Assembly: GCF_022921115.1 (NCBI RefSeq)
Contig: NZ_CP095075.1
Location: 930,001-994,000 of the forward strand
Origin: Halobacillus amylolyticus
Lineage (GTDB): Bacteria; Bacillota; Bacilli; Bacillales; Halobacillaceae
Direction of reading: 5' to 3'
DNA: 64,000 nucleotides
Part shown: positions 1 through 8,098 of the stretch, one piece after another
Numbering within the stretch: position 1 is the first letter of the stretch
How the letters are laid out: each line of letters starts with the position of its first letter
The notes under the pieces: generated by a model
Seen by the model: the letters and a program-made list of their open reading frames with translations, nothing else
Database searches by the model: none
What the model was told of the DNA's origin: nothing
Made by a program: the position numbers and the translations under genes

Positions 1-1078
1 CGGTTGGAGAAGCCTTCATTCTTCGAATGAGTTTTTTGGCTTCCTGTTTCATTTTTTCTCTTTTTGAAGAAATGATGCCTGTATGTGCCACCCGTTTCTT
101 ACCCTTTTTATTCGCACGAATAGTGAAACCTAAGAACTCAGATTCTCGTTTTCTCAAGTTTACAATTTGAGATTTCTCAGGAGAGATGTCCAGCTTTAAG
201 CGCTCTTTTAAGTAAAGTCGTACCGCATGGTACCACCGTTGAGCAATCTTTCCATCTCGACATAGGATTTTGAAATCATCGGCGTACCTAACCAAGTATC
301 CCTCTTTCAAATTTGTTCGTTTTCTAGCCTGCCTTTTAGAATCATCAGAACTGTATGATTTGGTAAGAGGAAATACCTCCCATTGGCCTGCAACCCATTG
401 GTCCAGGTCATTTAAAACCACGTTTGATAGTAGAGGGGATAAAATTCCACCTTGCGGGGATCCTTTCTCTGGTACGCCTTCTCCATCAATTTCTGACTTT
501 ATCATTTTCGAGATACAAGTAAGAACCTTGCGGTCATGAATACCCATATTCCAAAGCTGTTTATTTAACAATGAGTGATTTACATTATCAAAGAAGCTCT
601 TAATATCTATATCAACCACAAAATGAAATTGCGCTTGATTAATCAAGTATTGTATCCTAGCCATAGCATGATGAGCAGACCGGAGAGGTCTGAACCCGTA
701 GCTATGCTTGAAAAACTGAGATTCTACAATAGGTTCGAGAACTTGTTTGAAACATTGTTGGATGATTCTATCCAAGATACATGGAATCCCAAGAGGTCTC
801 CATTTACCATTTTCTTTTTCAGTCCATTCTCTGCGAACTTTCTTCGGGTGATAATTTCTTAGTTTGGTCCGTACTTCTGTAACGAGTTCATTTTCTGATA
901 GTTCTTTCATGTCGTCGATGGTTTTCCCATCGGTACCTGGTGTTTTAGAACCTTTATTGGTTTTTATCATGCGAAAAGCGAGGAGGATGTTTTCTCTTGA
1001 TATGATGGTGTCATAGAGATGAGAAAATACTTGTACTCGGCTCGCTTTTTCGTATAGTTCTGTAAATGTCTCCGTCAT
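1..1078 (-). CDS. ltrA: Group II intron reverse transcriptase/maturase, C-terminus beyond window
   Basis: Multifunctional reverse transcriptase/maturase that splices its host intron and copies it into new DNA sites. The frame is open for about 359 codons from an ATG (MTETFTELYEK) to the window edge with no stop. Visible motifs in order are the RT0/RT1 region with GTDGKT, RT2 with KWRPLGIPCILDR, YGFRP, RT3/4 with VVDIDIKSFFDNVNH, the SPQGGILSPLLSN block, and the catalytic RYADDF box at about residue 285. The segment between SPQGG and YADD is long, as in many Bacillus/Clostridium intron proteins that are not of the class C type; class assignment is uncertain. The maturase and any endonuclease domain lie outside. 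No internal damage is seen, so the element may be active. Confidence 0.92.
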   Translation of the reverse strand, partial: MTETFTELYEKASRVQVFSHLYDTIISRENILLAFRMIKTNKGSKTPGTDGKTIDDMKELSENELVTEVRTKLRNYHPKKVRREWTEKENGKWRPLGIPCILDRIIQQCFKQVLEPIVESQFFKHSYGFRPLRSAHHAMARIQYLINQAQFHFVVDIDIKSFFDNVNHSLLNKQLWNMGIHDRKVLTCISKMIKSEIDGEGVPEKGSPQGGILSPLLSNVVLNDLDQWVAGQWEVFPLTKSYSSDDSKRQARKRTNLKEGYLVRYADDFKILCRDGKIAQRWYHAVRLYLKERLKLDISPEKSQIVNLRKRESEFLGFTIRANKKGKKRVAHTGIISSKREKMKQEAKKLIRRMKASPT

Positions 1079-1822
1079 ATTGTAATAATCCCAGTTTCGT
1101 AACGTTGGCACTGTGGCATCCCTCCTTATGGAGTAATGTTCCCACGTTCCTACCCGATCGGTGCCATTCACATTAGGAAAATAATCGTTTCATTCATTAG
1201 ACTTGGGGTTGTTCCTCCACTCCCGTTACAGGAGGTTCATCAGTCATACCCCTACCCTCACAAGGATAAATGCTTTTCAGCATAACTTTATAGCAAACGT
1301 TTCGGGTGACAGCCCTTGATTCAACGTTCCTTGCTTTCCAAGTCCCTTACAACGTAGCTATCCTTACTAACATAGGTGCTTCCTTTAAGCCTGTGAGCTA
1401 GATACCGCCATGGTTCGGTATAGCGTCTTTCAGAGGGCGCAATTTTACTCCACACCACTCACCCCATCGTGAGATGGGACATAAGTTTCCTTATGTTCGA
1501 ATCTTTAGACCCTTACATTCGGAAGTTCGTCAGTTCCTATTTCAAAGAACTATTCTCACCTTATCCAGTTTTTCAGCCGTGCGGCATATCCGTTAGCATA
1601 CCTTTTCATAAGAATGGCTTCAGCCTTCGTTCTGCCGAATCCACCTGTGCTTCATACCCTAAGACCTGTCAGCCTTAACGCATGCAGGAGTATTGACGGG
1701 ATGGTTTCAGGAAACATGGTTCCGTCATTCCCATCCTCCGTTGCAAAGTTGAAATTTTAAATGCTTAAAACTTCCTGTATTTTCACGCTGAAAAGCGTTT
1801 ATAACAGAACTTGTCGCGCGCG
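1..1822 (-). mobile_element. Group II intron, 5' part (continues beyond window)
   Basis: A long non-coding leader (about 1080-1820) precedes a reverse transcriptase/maturase ORF on the same strand, which is the standard arrangement of a bacterial retrotransposing group II intron (ribozyme domains I-III, then the ORF in domain IV). The leader is rich in short inverted repeats and carries no plausible gene. The 5' boundary is inferred near 1820: there the minus strand reads GCGCGAC after an exon ending ACGGGC, close to the usual GUGCGAC start but with C for U. Domains V/VI and the 3' exon lie outside the window. The flanking exon matches the core of the dispersed hairpin repeat found after many nearby genes. 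Confidence 0.8.
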
Positions 1823-1840
1823 CCCGTTTCTTTAATGGTA
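1818..1840. repeat. Cassette-type hairpin repeat interrupted by the group II intron
   Basis: Plus strand reads GCGCCCGTTTCTTTAATGG, matching the core and right arm of the dispersed repeat (for example GCGCCC..TAATGGAAGA near 3740). It lies 37 nt after the stop of the small membrane gene at 1877, the usual spacing for this family. The left arm is replaced by intron sequence, so the intron inserted within the repeat core. Confidence 0.6.
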
Positions 1841-1876
1841 TTATGCAATTACTTCAGTTACGGTACAAAAATAAAC

Positions 1877-2074
1877 CTAAAATCCCCCACCGCCCATTGG
1901 AGGACCACCTCTCCGAGACTTTTCTTTTTCAATAGCCCTTTCAACTTCTTTTTCTTGCTCTGTCTTTTCACGATAAGGGGTGTGGAATTTCCTTTTTTGC
2001 TTTCGTTTATCAAGGTAAACCATGAGAATTATAAATAAAACTAAAAACAATCCCCATAAAATGTTAGAAAGCAA
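1877..2074 (-). CDS. Small single-span membrane protein, unknown function
   Basis: A 65-aa protein with an N-terminal hydrophobic helix (about residues 2-20), a strongly charged middle (KRKQKRK, then a Glu/Lys-rich stretch) and a Gly-rich tail (GGPPMGGGGF). The start is TTG, chosen because AAAGGAG lies 8 nt upstream. It is the first gene beyond the group II intron and is followed at 37 nt by the repeat into which the intron inserted. The family is not recognised. The charged C-terminal half is probably cytoplasmic (inference). Confidence 0.6.
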   Translation of the reverse strand: MLSNILWGLFLVLFIILMVYLDKRKQKRKFHTPYREKTEQEKEVERAIEKEKSRRGGPPMGGGGF

Positions 2075-2139
2075 TGTATCTTCTCCTTTCGATAATTGCT
2101 AAATCAAGCTATTAGTATATACGCTGAATAACAAAATAA

Positions 2140-2394
2140 CTAAGAGTGCTTAAGCCGACGTTTTGAAGATAATAATTTAACAATAAATCCTGATACAAGA
2201 GATAACATCGTATATATAACTACCCAAATCCAAAATGAAGAATTAAACACTACAAAAGTTGAAATGATTGCAGCAATTGCAACTATAACGGGGGTAATAT
2301 AGATATTTTTAAAAATAAAATACCCAACTGCTCCTAATATAAGAGAGACAACTGGTAGAACAAATATGACAAGCTGAACTAAGTAAATATTCAT
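2140..2394 (-). CDS. Small multi-span membrane protein, DUF2651-like
   Basis: An 84-aa very hydrophobic protein with about three membrane helices. The start chosen is the internal ATG (MNIYLVQLVIF), which has GAAAGGGGG just upstream; a longer frame begins 10 codons earlier. The pattern FVLPVVSLILG..F..NSSFWIWVVIYTMLS resembles the YbeF/DUF2651 family of Bacillus, but this is recognition by eye. It may be co-transcribed with the 65-aa membrane gene 65 nt downstream, as no hairpin repeat separates them. Confidence 0.55.
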   Translation of the reverse strand: MNIYLVQLVIFVLPVVSLILGAVGYFIFKNIYITPVIVAIAAIISTFVVFNSSFWIWVVIYTMLSLVSGFIVKLLSSKRRLKHS

Positions 2395-2467
2395 GCCCCC
2401 TTTCTCATTCAACCGATTATTCAAATCCCATCCTTTTACTTAAAACAATTATTTCAAACTTCCATCA

Positions 2468-2559
2468 CTTCCACAATAAGGGTAATCCCGGAATATGCCC
2501 TTAAATGTAAAATGAGCGCTGATCCTTATTACAGAATCGTGCCCCGTTTACGGAAGATC
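2468..2559. repeat. Composite cassette-type hairpin repeat
   Basis: Two cores are visible: an AATATGCCC half (about 2492) and a GCGCTGATCC..GTGCCCCGTTTACGGAAGAT half (2515-2559). It begins 46 nt after the stop of the acetyltransferase at 2605. There is no U-tract, so it is not a simple terminator. Confidence 0.6.
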
Positions 2560-2604
2560 GTACTACAAGTCTTCCATCCTCTTTAATTGATTATAGTTTG
2601 TTCA

Positions 2605-3057
2605 CTATTTCAAACTCATAAAATGGGTGGATTTCGGATATGCATTTTTTCTTAAAAATCCAAGTGAAGTATAAAACTTATTAGCTTGTTCTGTATCTGT
2701 ATGAAGTACTAAAACATTATAATAGGTTTTTGCATTTCTAATTATTTCTTTCAACAAGACCCTACCAATACCAATTCTTCTATAAGCCCTAGAAACGTAA
2801 AACCTTCTCAATCGACCGATATTTTGTTTCTGTGAATACGGGTCTACATTAACCCCACCGATAGCAATTAGTACACCATCGTTATTAAATACACCATATA
2901 TGGATTCACCCACGACTTTAAATGTGTTAGTACCATTTTTATAATCAGTAACTAACCTTTCAAGAAATTGAAATCCCTCTTCTTTACTTTCGCTTACCAA
3001 ATAAGTTATATCGTATTGATATAGGTTCTTAATCTTTTTAACACTATATCCTTCCAT
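2605..3057 (-). CDS. GNAT family N-acetyltransferase (copy A)
   Basis: A 150-aa single-domain GCN5-related acetyltransferase that would transfer an acetyl group from acetyl-CoA to an unknown amine. The acetyl-CoA loop is visible as YRRIGIGRVLL (R-x-x-G-x-G) near residue 95, followed by the C-terminal FYTSLGF motif typical of the fold. The start is the ATG preceded by GGAGGT (MEGYSVKKIK); an upstream extension has no ribosome site. A second copy at 28736-29188 is about 83% identical by my count, and flanking DNA is also similar on both sides. This points to duplication of a whole unit. A hairpin repeat follows the stop. Confidence 0.85.
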   Translation of the reverse strand: MEGYSVKKIKNLYQYDITYLVSESKEEGFQFLERLVTDYKNGTNTFKVVGESIYGVFNNDGVLIAIGGVNVDPYSQKQNIGRLRRFYVSRAYRRIGIGRVLLKEIIRNAKTYYNVLVLHTDTEQANKFYTSLGFLRKNAYPKSTHFMSLK

Positions 3058-3097
3058 ACCTACCTCCAAAAAAAGCTGACAGATGTTCAAGAAAAAC

Positions 3098-3154
3098 GCT
3101 CTTCTCACAAAGAATGCAAGTCTTATTCAAGATTTGCGCCCGAGAATTGAAGAC
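3098..3154. repeat. Cassette-type hairpin repeat
   Basis: GCAAGTCTTATTCAAGATTTGC forms an imperfect hairpin followed by the GCGCCCG core and GAATTGAAGAC. It lies 64 nt after the stop of the membrane gene at 3218. Confidence 0.65.
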
Positions 3155-3217
3155 TCCTCTGAAACGGAATTAAGACTATACCCAATCGTTAATACGTTTA
3201 TATTGGCATAGGAATAG

Positions 3218-3505
3218 TTATGTGGCTAGGTTAAATCCTATCCGGATACCTAGTGGAATTGATGCCCATGTGATGATAATAGAAGTGAGTAGATACATTC
3301 CGGGAGCTTTGCTTTTGTAAATGAACAATCCAGCCAATACTCCTGCAAACCATATTGGTAACACCCAAAGGAATTCCGGTGATACAAACGTTTTATCAGA
3401 TGTATTTTCTGCAATCGTACCTGCCGCAAAAAAGGTTGAAATTAGTATTGCAAGAAGTCCACTTACAATCGTGTTGATTATGAAGGTTGTCTTTATCTTC
3501 CCCAT
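3218..3505 (-). CDS. Small membrane protein, three predicted helices
   Basis: A 95-aa hydrophobic protein starting MGKIKTTFIIN, with AAAGGATG upstream deciding this start over one 11 codons earlier. Hydrophobic helices lie at about residues 6-28, 42-62 and 68-90, with a polar loop (AENTSDKTF) between the first two. No family is recognised. It sits alone between two hairpin repeats, so it forms a one-gene unit. Confidence 0.6.
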   Translation of the reverse strand: MGKIKTTFIINTIVSGLLAILISTFFAAGTIAENTSDKTFVSPEFLWVLPIWFAGVLAGLFIYKSKAPGMYLLTSIIITWASIPLGIRIGFNLAT

Positions 3506-3682
3506 ATACACCATCCTTTCTATATCAGTAGATTCCACAACATTCCAAATTATGTATCTTCAATCATTCTCTACAAAATTCCTGTCCCTTAACATTAACA
3601 TAAATAACCATATTTTCTCGTTCAATATTATAGTAATATGGAACATTTTCCATCTTGAGGAATCCATTGTCTTGAAGTCAAG

Positions 3683-3757
3683 TCTTCAAGATAATGGCCC
3701 GATACATTAATAAAAGCGCAATCCTTTGCTCCAGAATTGCGCCCTATAATGGAAGAC
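3683..3757. repeat. Composite cassette-type hairpin repeat
   Basis: Left half contains ATAATGGCCCGAT; right half is AGCGCAATCC..GAATTGCGCCC followed by TATAATGGAAGAC. The arms GCGCAAT/ATTGCGC pair. It lies 42 nt after the stop of the deaminase-like gene, and is one of the most complete members of the family. Confidence 0.7.
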
Positions 3758-3798
3758 TTGATTTCGAGATATATTCGAGTATGTTTTTAACTTAACCG

Positions 3799-4218
3799 TT
3801 AGTCAAATAACTCTTCATCTTTGTATGCTTTAGACCAATGGTAAGGCTGAACTTCTTCTAGTGTTTTGAAAAGTAATGGTTTCTCGTCATTTGAAGATAC
3901 CGCTACCTTTACATCTCTTCCCCAGTAAATCAACCTTTCCTGACAGACCCCACAAGGAGTTAATACCTTAAATCCTTCATTTTCATCGTCTCTTACAACA
4001 CAAATTGAATGAGTAATTTTTGTATTAAATTTATGTGCTTCCAAAATCGCACCTGTTTCTATACATAACTCTGTTGAAGCATTTATGACCTCTGGAGCAA
4101 CACTCGTCAATATTTCATCCTCGTTAGTGCACATTGCTGCTGCACCACCCCAGCCAGTTGGGTATCTTTTTTCAAGCAGTTCTTTTGCTGCCTGATATAA
4201 TTTTTGTTCAATATCCAA
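3799..4218 (-). CDS. Cytidine/blasticidin-S deaminase-like protein
   Basis: A 139-aa protein of the cytidine deaminase fold, a zinc-dependent hydrolytic deaminase of nucleosides or nucleoside antibiotics. The zinc site is visible as the ELCIETGAI segment (Cys-x-Glu) near residue 52 and the PCGVCQE segment near residue 88. The usual CAE/HAE triad is CIE here, so the middle residue is atypical. The start is TTG with GGGGGAA 7 nt upstream. Length fits blasticidin-S deaminases and short cytidine deaminases. The substrate is unknown. A stand-alone copy among resistance-type genes suggests detoxification, but that is inference. Confidence 0.75.
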   Translation of the reverse strand: MDIEQKLYQAAKELLEKRYPTGWGGAAAMCTNEDEILTSVAPEVINASTELCIETGAILEAHKFNTKITHSICVVRDDENEGFKVLTPCGVCQERLIYWGRDVKVAVSSNDEKPLLFKTLEEVQPYHWSKAYKDEELFD

Positions 4219-4307
4219 TTTTGCTTCCCCCTAGTTACTCCTTTTCTTTCCAAACATAATTGTAACACCTTAAACCGTTCTTGAACTAAACTGCTCCGTG
4301 AAAAAAA

Positions 4308-4349
4308 GCGATCGTCTTTATTAGACAATCGCGCCTTTAACGGAAGAAC
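4308..4349. repeat. Cassette-type hairpin repeat
   Basis: GCGATCGTCT and AGACAATCGC pair around TTATT, followed by GCCTTTAACGGAAGAAC. It begins 20 nt after the stop of the acetyltransferase at 4369. Confidence 0.65.
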
Positions 4350-4368
4350 CGTTAATAACTCAAACAGT

Positions 4369-4830
4369 TTACTTTGTCCATTCGTACTCCATCTTCAAAA
4401 ATTCAACCTGACTACCATCCTCGTCTTGCTGCATAAAGGTCTTAACAGATTCAAAACCTGCTCTTTTATAGACCTTTATAGCCCTTTTATTAAAAGTAGC
4501 AACCGAAAGCGTTATTTCTTTAGGGTTAAATTTTGAAATAGCAAAGTTTAGTCCAGCTTTAAAGAAATCTAAACCCATTCCCCTTCCAGTTAGTTCGGGT
4601 TTCATACCTAAGCCAATCTCAACGGAATCTTCCTCAGTTTCAAAACAAAAGAACCCGATTTCTTCGTTACCCTTTTTAACCATGTAATAAATGTCCCCAC
4701 GTGGACTCAAGAGTTCAGCTATATCCTCTTCATCATTCTCATAATCATAAAAAGAATATTCCCCTTCATAGTGCCAGTTTGAAATTTTCTCTGCTTGCTT
4801 TTTTGATATTTCACTAAAATTGTAATCCAT
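4369..4830 (-). CDS. GNAT family N-acetyltransferase
   Basis: A 153-aa single-domain acetyltransferase. The acetyl-CoA binding loop is TGRGMGLDFF (about residue 82-91), preceded by the beta-strand VEIGLGMKPEL. The later segment TFNKRAIKVYKRAGF is the typical GNAT motif B. The start ATG (MDYNFSEISKK) has GGAGGAG upstream and was preferred over an ATG 11 codons earlier. The pattern resembles RimJ/RimL-type or antibiotic-modifying acetyltransferases, but the substrate cannot be told. A hairpin repeat lies 20 nt downstream of the stop. Confidence 0.85.
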   Translation of the reverse strand: MDYNFSEISKKQAEKISNWHYEGEYSFYDYENDEEDIAELLSPRGDIYYMVKKGNEEIGFFCFETEEDSVEIGLGMKPELTGRGMGLDFFKAGLNFAISKFNPKEITLSVATFNKRAIKVYKRAGFESVKTFMQQDEDGSQVEFLKMEYEWTK

Positions 4831-4865
4831 GATAACTCCTCCTATCACATCTCTAATACCCATCT

Positions 4866-4903
4866 GATCTTCCGCAAAATGGCCCTATAACGGAATAAAG
4901 CGA
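4866..4903. repeat. Cassette-type hairpin repeat (GGCCC subtype)
   Basis: TTCCGCAAAATGGCCCTATAACGGAATAA is an imperfect palindrome with a GGCCC core. It lies between the pentapeptide gene and the acetyltransferase, 191 nt from the former's stop. Confidence 0.55.
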
Positions 4904-5093
4904 TTTTTAAAATTTGAATAAAGATAACTGTTTATTCATCTGGCGAGAGGAGTATTTATACCACCACTTTAATAAACATACTACCAAAACATACATAGAT
5001 TAAATGCCATATACAATAAAATAAAAAGTTCACCAAAACCATTAAGCTTGAAGAACAAAATGCAATTCAGTCACCTATTAGTTCATTTAGACT

Positions 5094-5738
5094 TTATCCA
5101 TTAACCTGTAACCCTAACAATTTTGCAAATCCAATGGCTTGTTCAGGAGAAACTACACACCCGTCCAAATTTCCTATATTTACATTGATACGATCAAATG
5201 TACATGTACTAATATCTATACCCTTAAGTACCGTATTAGTAAAATTGACACCGTCAATATTGCATTGATCAAACTTAACCTTGTTAAATTTACATTCATA
5301 ATAGTTAGCGTTCTGCAGAGATGAATGGTCAAATATCACTTGTTTTAACTGAGCATCTACGAAATCACTCATATTTACTATACAATTTTCAAAAGAAACG
5401 TTTCCTTGATTGGACCCCGAAAGGTTTAAGCCCATTAATTTACAGTCTTTAAAAGTGACCCTATGTATAATGCCTTCACTAAAGCTAGCATTAGATAAAT
5501 CACAGTTGTCAAAAGCTACATCCGTCATATCAATCTTAGTAAAAGCAGCATTTATAAACCTTACATTTTTAAAAGTGACTTTAGATAGAACTAATTTATC
5601 AATCTCCTCTTCAATGTCGGTGTTAGTAATTATGCTGTTGGCTAAGTATGGGTCTTCTTCGTAATAAATGTCTTGAAAATTTGCCGCTTTTAGATGTGAC
5701 GGTATATTTGGGAGTTCAATTTTAAATCTTTTTGTCAT
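5094..5738 (-). CDS. Pentapeptide-repeat protein, Qnr-like
   Basis: A 214-aa protein built from A(D/N)LXX-type pentapeptide repeats between about residues 50 and 190 (for example FKNVRF, FDNCDLSNASF, FKDCKLMGLNLSG, FENCIVNMSDF). Such proteins form a right-handed quadrilateral beta-helix; Qnr members protect DNA gyrase from quinolones by DNA mimicry. The C-terminal tail SPEQAIGFAKLLGLQV is like that of chromosomal Qnr-like proteins of Gram-positives. The ribosome site before the ATG is weak (AAGGGTG at about 12 nt). It stands alone between hairpin-flanked units. Quinolone protection is a family-based guess. Confidence 0.8.
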   Translation of the reverse strand: MTKRFKIELPNIPSHLKAANFQDIYYEEDPYLANSIITNTDIEEEIDKLVLSKVTFKNVRFINAAFTKIDMTDVAFDNCDLSNASFSEGIIHRVTFKDCKLMGLNLSGSNQGNVSFENCIVNMSDFVDAQLKQVIFDHSSLQNANYYECKFNKVKFDQCNIDGVNFTNTVLKGIDISTCTFDRINVNIGNLDGCVVSPEQAIGFAKLLGLQVNG

Positions 5739-6012
5739 AATAATACTGTAACACCCTTCAATTAGTTATTTGGATAACTACAAAAATAACTCAGAGAAAC
5801 TCTAACATAAAGAAATGTGAAGAATAAGTCTTTAATTCTATATGAAACTTTGTACACGATTGGACAGTGCGAAAATATCCTCAGTCGTGAGAAAGGTATC
5901 TTGCTGTTTAGATAACACTTCATACGATCATCCGTATAATCCCCCCATACGATAGGGGTTTATGAAGAATCTTTCATCCCAAACAGTCCACAATGATCAA
6001 TAACCAGAGAAA
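5739..6012. other. Gene-free stretch upstream of pentapeptide gene
   Basis: No coding potential is seen. It contains small inverted repeats (ATACG..CGTAT around 5930, CCCC..GGGG around 5941-5958) that may belong to a leader or terminator. The promoter of the pentapeptide gene must lie here but is not clear. Confidence 0.4.
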
Positions 6013-6045
6013 AGACGCGATTTTCAAATGAATCGCGTCCCCAAT
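6013..6045. repeat. Cassette-type hairpin repeat
   Basis: GACGCGATTTTCAAATGAATCGCGTC is a stem-loop (GACGCGATT/AATCGCGTC) followed by CCCAAT. It starts only 2 nt after the stop of the acetyltransferase at 6047. Confidence 0.6.
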
Positions 6046-6046
6046 A

Positions 6047-6499
6047 TTAATATATTTCATAATGAGTAAATTCCGACTTCTTCCCGCCCATTTTGTTATA
6101 TAGAGATTTGGCGATATGATTATCTTCTGCCGTTTCCCAAATCATGCTGCAAAAATTATTCTCTCGAATATGGTCCAAGCACTTTTCAAATAGCCTTTCC
6201 CCGAGACGCTGTCCTCTCACTTCAGGGTTTACAAAAAGATCATTAAGAATAGCCTGCCTACCAACACTTAACGTACTAAATGTATAATATAAAGTAGCAA
6301 AACCAACCAATTCATCACTCTTCACGGCCACAAATTGTAACCCCTTGGTAGGATTTTCGATTAAATGATGAATTAAATTAATTAGCGCCTCGTTATCAGG
6401 TTGTGGTTGTTTGTAAAAATCAACGATATATTGATTCATTAAATCTAACAGTTTTGTGGTGTCAGACTTATTGACAGAACGAACCCTGATTTCATCCAT
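6047..6499 (-). CDS. GNAT family N-acetyltransferase
   Basis: A 150-aa single-domain acetyltransferase. The core is NDLFVNPEVRGQRLGERLF (R-x-x-R-L-G, acetyl-CoA loop near residue 90) followed by the helix and the motif HIAKSLYNKMGG near residue 133. The ATG (MDEIRVRSV) lies 8 nt after AAAGGAG; a GTG three codons earlier overlaps the ribosome site and is less likely. Substrate unknown. A cassette-type repeat follows immediately after the stop, the closest spacing in the window. Confidence 0.85.
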   Translation of the reverse strand: MDEIRVRSVNKSDTTKLLDLMNQYIVDFYKQPQPDNEALINLIHHLIENPTKGLQFVAVKSDELVGFATLYYTFSTLSVGRQAILNDLFVNPEVRGQRLGERLFEKCLDHIRENNFCSMIWETAEDNHIAKSLYNKMGGKKSEFTHYEIY

Positions 6500-6608
6500 A
6501 TCCTTCACTCCTTTGTAATTTTGACCTTGTAATTTGTTGTGATAATCTTACAAATAAACAAGGTCAGTTGAATGAAATTAATTATATAAACAATATGTAT
6601 CCAGTAAA

Positions 6609-6657
6609 AGGGACAGTTGATTTAAACTTTTCAGGGTCAGTTATGAGAGGGACAATA
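6609..6657 (+). promoter_or_regulatory. Three direct repeats upstream of a GntR/MocR remnant
   Basis: AGGGACAGTT (6609), AGGGTCAGTT (6633) and AGGGACAATA (6648) are direct repeats just before the ATG at 6660. MocR-type regulators commonly bind direct repeats at their own promoter, so this looks like a surviving operator of a lost regulator. Confidence 0.45.
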
Positions 6658-6659
6658 TC

Positions 6660-6767
6660 ATGATAGAAATCACTCCAATTTTAAACAAGAACACGGATTC
6701 TCCACTGTATTTCCAACTATATATGTATATTAAAGAAGAAATTCAAGGGGGAGAATTGGATGGATGA
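6660..6767 (+). pseudogene. N-terminal remnant of a GntR/MocR-type regulator
   Basis: A 35-codon frame starts MIEITPILNKNTDSPLYFQL and continues with a YIKEEIQGGEL-like segment. This is the start of the winged-helix GntR domain as seen in MocR/PdxR-type regulators, and it ends at TGA right after the first helix. No continuation (helix-turn-helix or aminotransferase domain) is found in any frame downstream to 6940. It is best read as a deletion remnant. A second, larger broken MocR gene lies at 30844-32260. Confidence 0.5.
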
Positions 6768-6974
6768 TGAACTGCTATCATGACCCAACCTGGAAAAAAG
6801 CCAGACCCTGTTGCAAGCCTTTTTTGATGCTTTACATGCCCATTGATCGATTGACGACGATCCCATTTTCTTTAGTATAGAGTTAGGTGAACTTATCTTT
6901 TACTAACTTTTCAGCAAATAATATTTACTACCAGTTGGGTGGTGAGAGAAATGTGCAATGAGGAGGGCAAGAAA

Positions 6975-7241
6975 ATGAGTGCAACAACCAAGTTGAAAAA
7001 TCAACACGCTCATGCTCATTATAAACCGTCCCGTGCCGAACGTTACAAGCATTCTATAAATCAAGAAAGACAGAAAAATGCACAAGTTGCCAAAGATCAT
7101 GGTTTCTCAGTCTTAGAATATATGGAATCAACAGGCAAGAAGCCTCTGCCAACAGACGAAAATGGTGTAATTCTCATTGATCCCAACGATCCTAATCAGA
7201 GAGGGGGGATGGAAGACTTTCCTTCCAGAGAACTGATGTAG
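6975..7241 (+). CDS. Small hydrophilic protein of unknown function
   Basis: An 88-aa soluble, charged protein, one of very few plus-strand genes in the window. The ATG (MSATTKLKNQH) follows GAGGAGG; an ATG further upstream is less well placed. The N-terminal third is basic and His-rich (HAHAHYKPSRAERYKH), the middle has FSVLEYMESTGKKPLP, and the acidic end reads GVILIDPNDPNQ. No membrane segment, signal or known motif is recognised. Confidence 0.6.
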   Translation: MSATTKLKNQHAHAHYKPSRAERYKHSINQERQKNAQVAKDHGFSVLEYMESTGKKPLPTDENGVILIDPNDPNQRGGMEDFPSRELM

Positions 7242-7416
7242 CGTCTGACAGATCTCTGGACCGCTTCATTTCCGTTTTTTTGTACAATATTACGAAAGAC
7301 ATTGTAGACTCGGTTGAAATGAAGCTTACCCACTCAGAATCTGCAACAACCTGGATGATGTCCCCGCTCATCAGAATTCCTTTACCCGCATTTCCTTTAA
7401 AAAGTATTGCCCTAAC

Positions 7417-7875
7417 TCAATGTTCGTTTAATTTCATCCACTCACTTAGATACATTCTTCCTGTTACTTTATTTTTGTTTTCCATTGTACTAATAAATTC
7501 TAGACTGTTACCATCTGGATCATCAAAATGTATCTTGGCATGTGCATACGTATCATAAGACATAACAAATGGTTCAATTGGTGCGAAACCAAATGCCTTC
7601 CTTGGTTTATAACCTTTCTCTTTTAACCATGTTATCGAATTCTGCAAATCCTTGAAGGAAACCTCAAATGCTATATGCCTTAACGATGGATGATAGTCTA
7701 CTTGTACATTCTCTGTTTCCCATAAACCCAGCCAACTTTTATTTCTATCAATCCATAAAAAAGCCAACTTTTTGTCAACTATATGGTCAACCTCTAAACC
7801 AAGTCCTTCATAAAAGTCGATTGATCGTTCTAAGTTGCTTACAGGTAAGTGTGCTTCATATAAACCTTTAATCAC
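7417..7875 (-). CDS. VOC superfamily (glyoxalase/bleomycin-resistance fold) protein
   Basis: A 152-aa protein of the vicinal-oxygen-chelate fold, which forms metal-binding beta-alpha-beta-beta-beta modules in glyoxalases, dioxygenases and bleomycin/fosfomycin resistance proteins. The first module has EAHLPVSNLERSIDFYEGLG (His metal ligand near residue 9), and the second has HIAFEVSF and the closing FDDPDGNSLEFI signature near residue 125. The GTG start is set by AAGGAGG 8 nt upstream. The substrate is unknown. The C-terminal extension after the second module (KVTGRMYLSEWMK) is slightly longer than usual. Confidence 0.85.
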   Translation of the reverse strand: MIKGLYEAHLPVSNLERSIDFYEGLGLEVDHIVDKKLAFLWIDRNKSWLGLWETENVQVDYHPSLRHIAFEVSFKDLQNSITWLKEKGYKPRKAFGFAPIEPFVMSYDTYAHAKIHFDDPDGNSLEFISTMENKNKVTGRMYLSEWMKLNEH

Positions 7876-8098
7876 GTGATCGCCTCCTTATGTTTAGAAT
7901 ACGATTTTCACGTAATGATTACTTCAGAGAAAGGTCTAAAGTAATCTACAACTTTTGATGTATAGTCAAGGGAAGTTGAGAATAAACTGCTCCCATCATT
8001 CATCTATAAAACAACTTTCTTAAAATAGTAAAATTCTATGTTATGACTGATTTCAAACGCTCTCATTCAAAGAGATCGATAGAAAAATGGTTAGGTTT

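Noticed and set aside
270..862. Plus-strand frames opposite the intron protein
   Set aside because: They are the antisense of the reverse transcriptase, whose RT motifs are clear on the minus strand.
1469..2038. Plus-strand frames over the intron leader and small gene
   Set aside because: No ribosome site; the region is intron RNA and the antisense of the 65-aa gene.
4107..4328. 73-codon frame overlapping the deaminase start
   Set aside because: It lies in another frame across the deaminase N-terminus and the hairpin repeat, and lacks a ribosome site.
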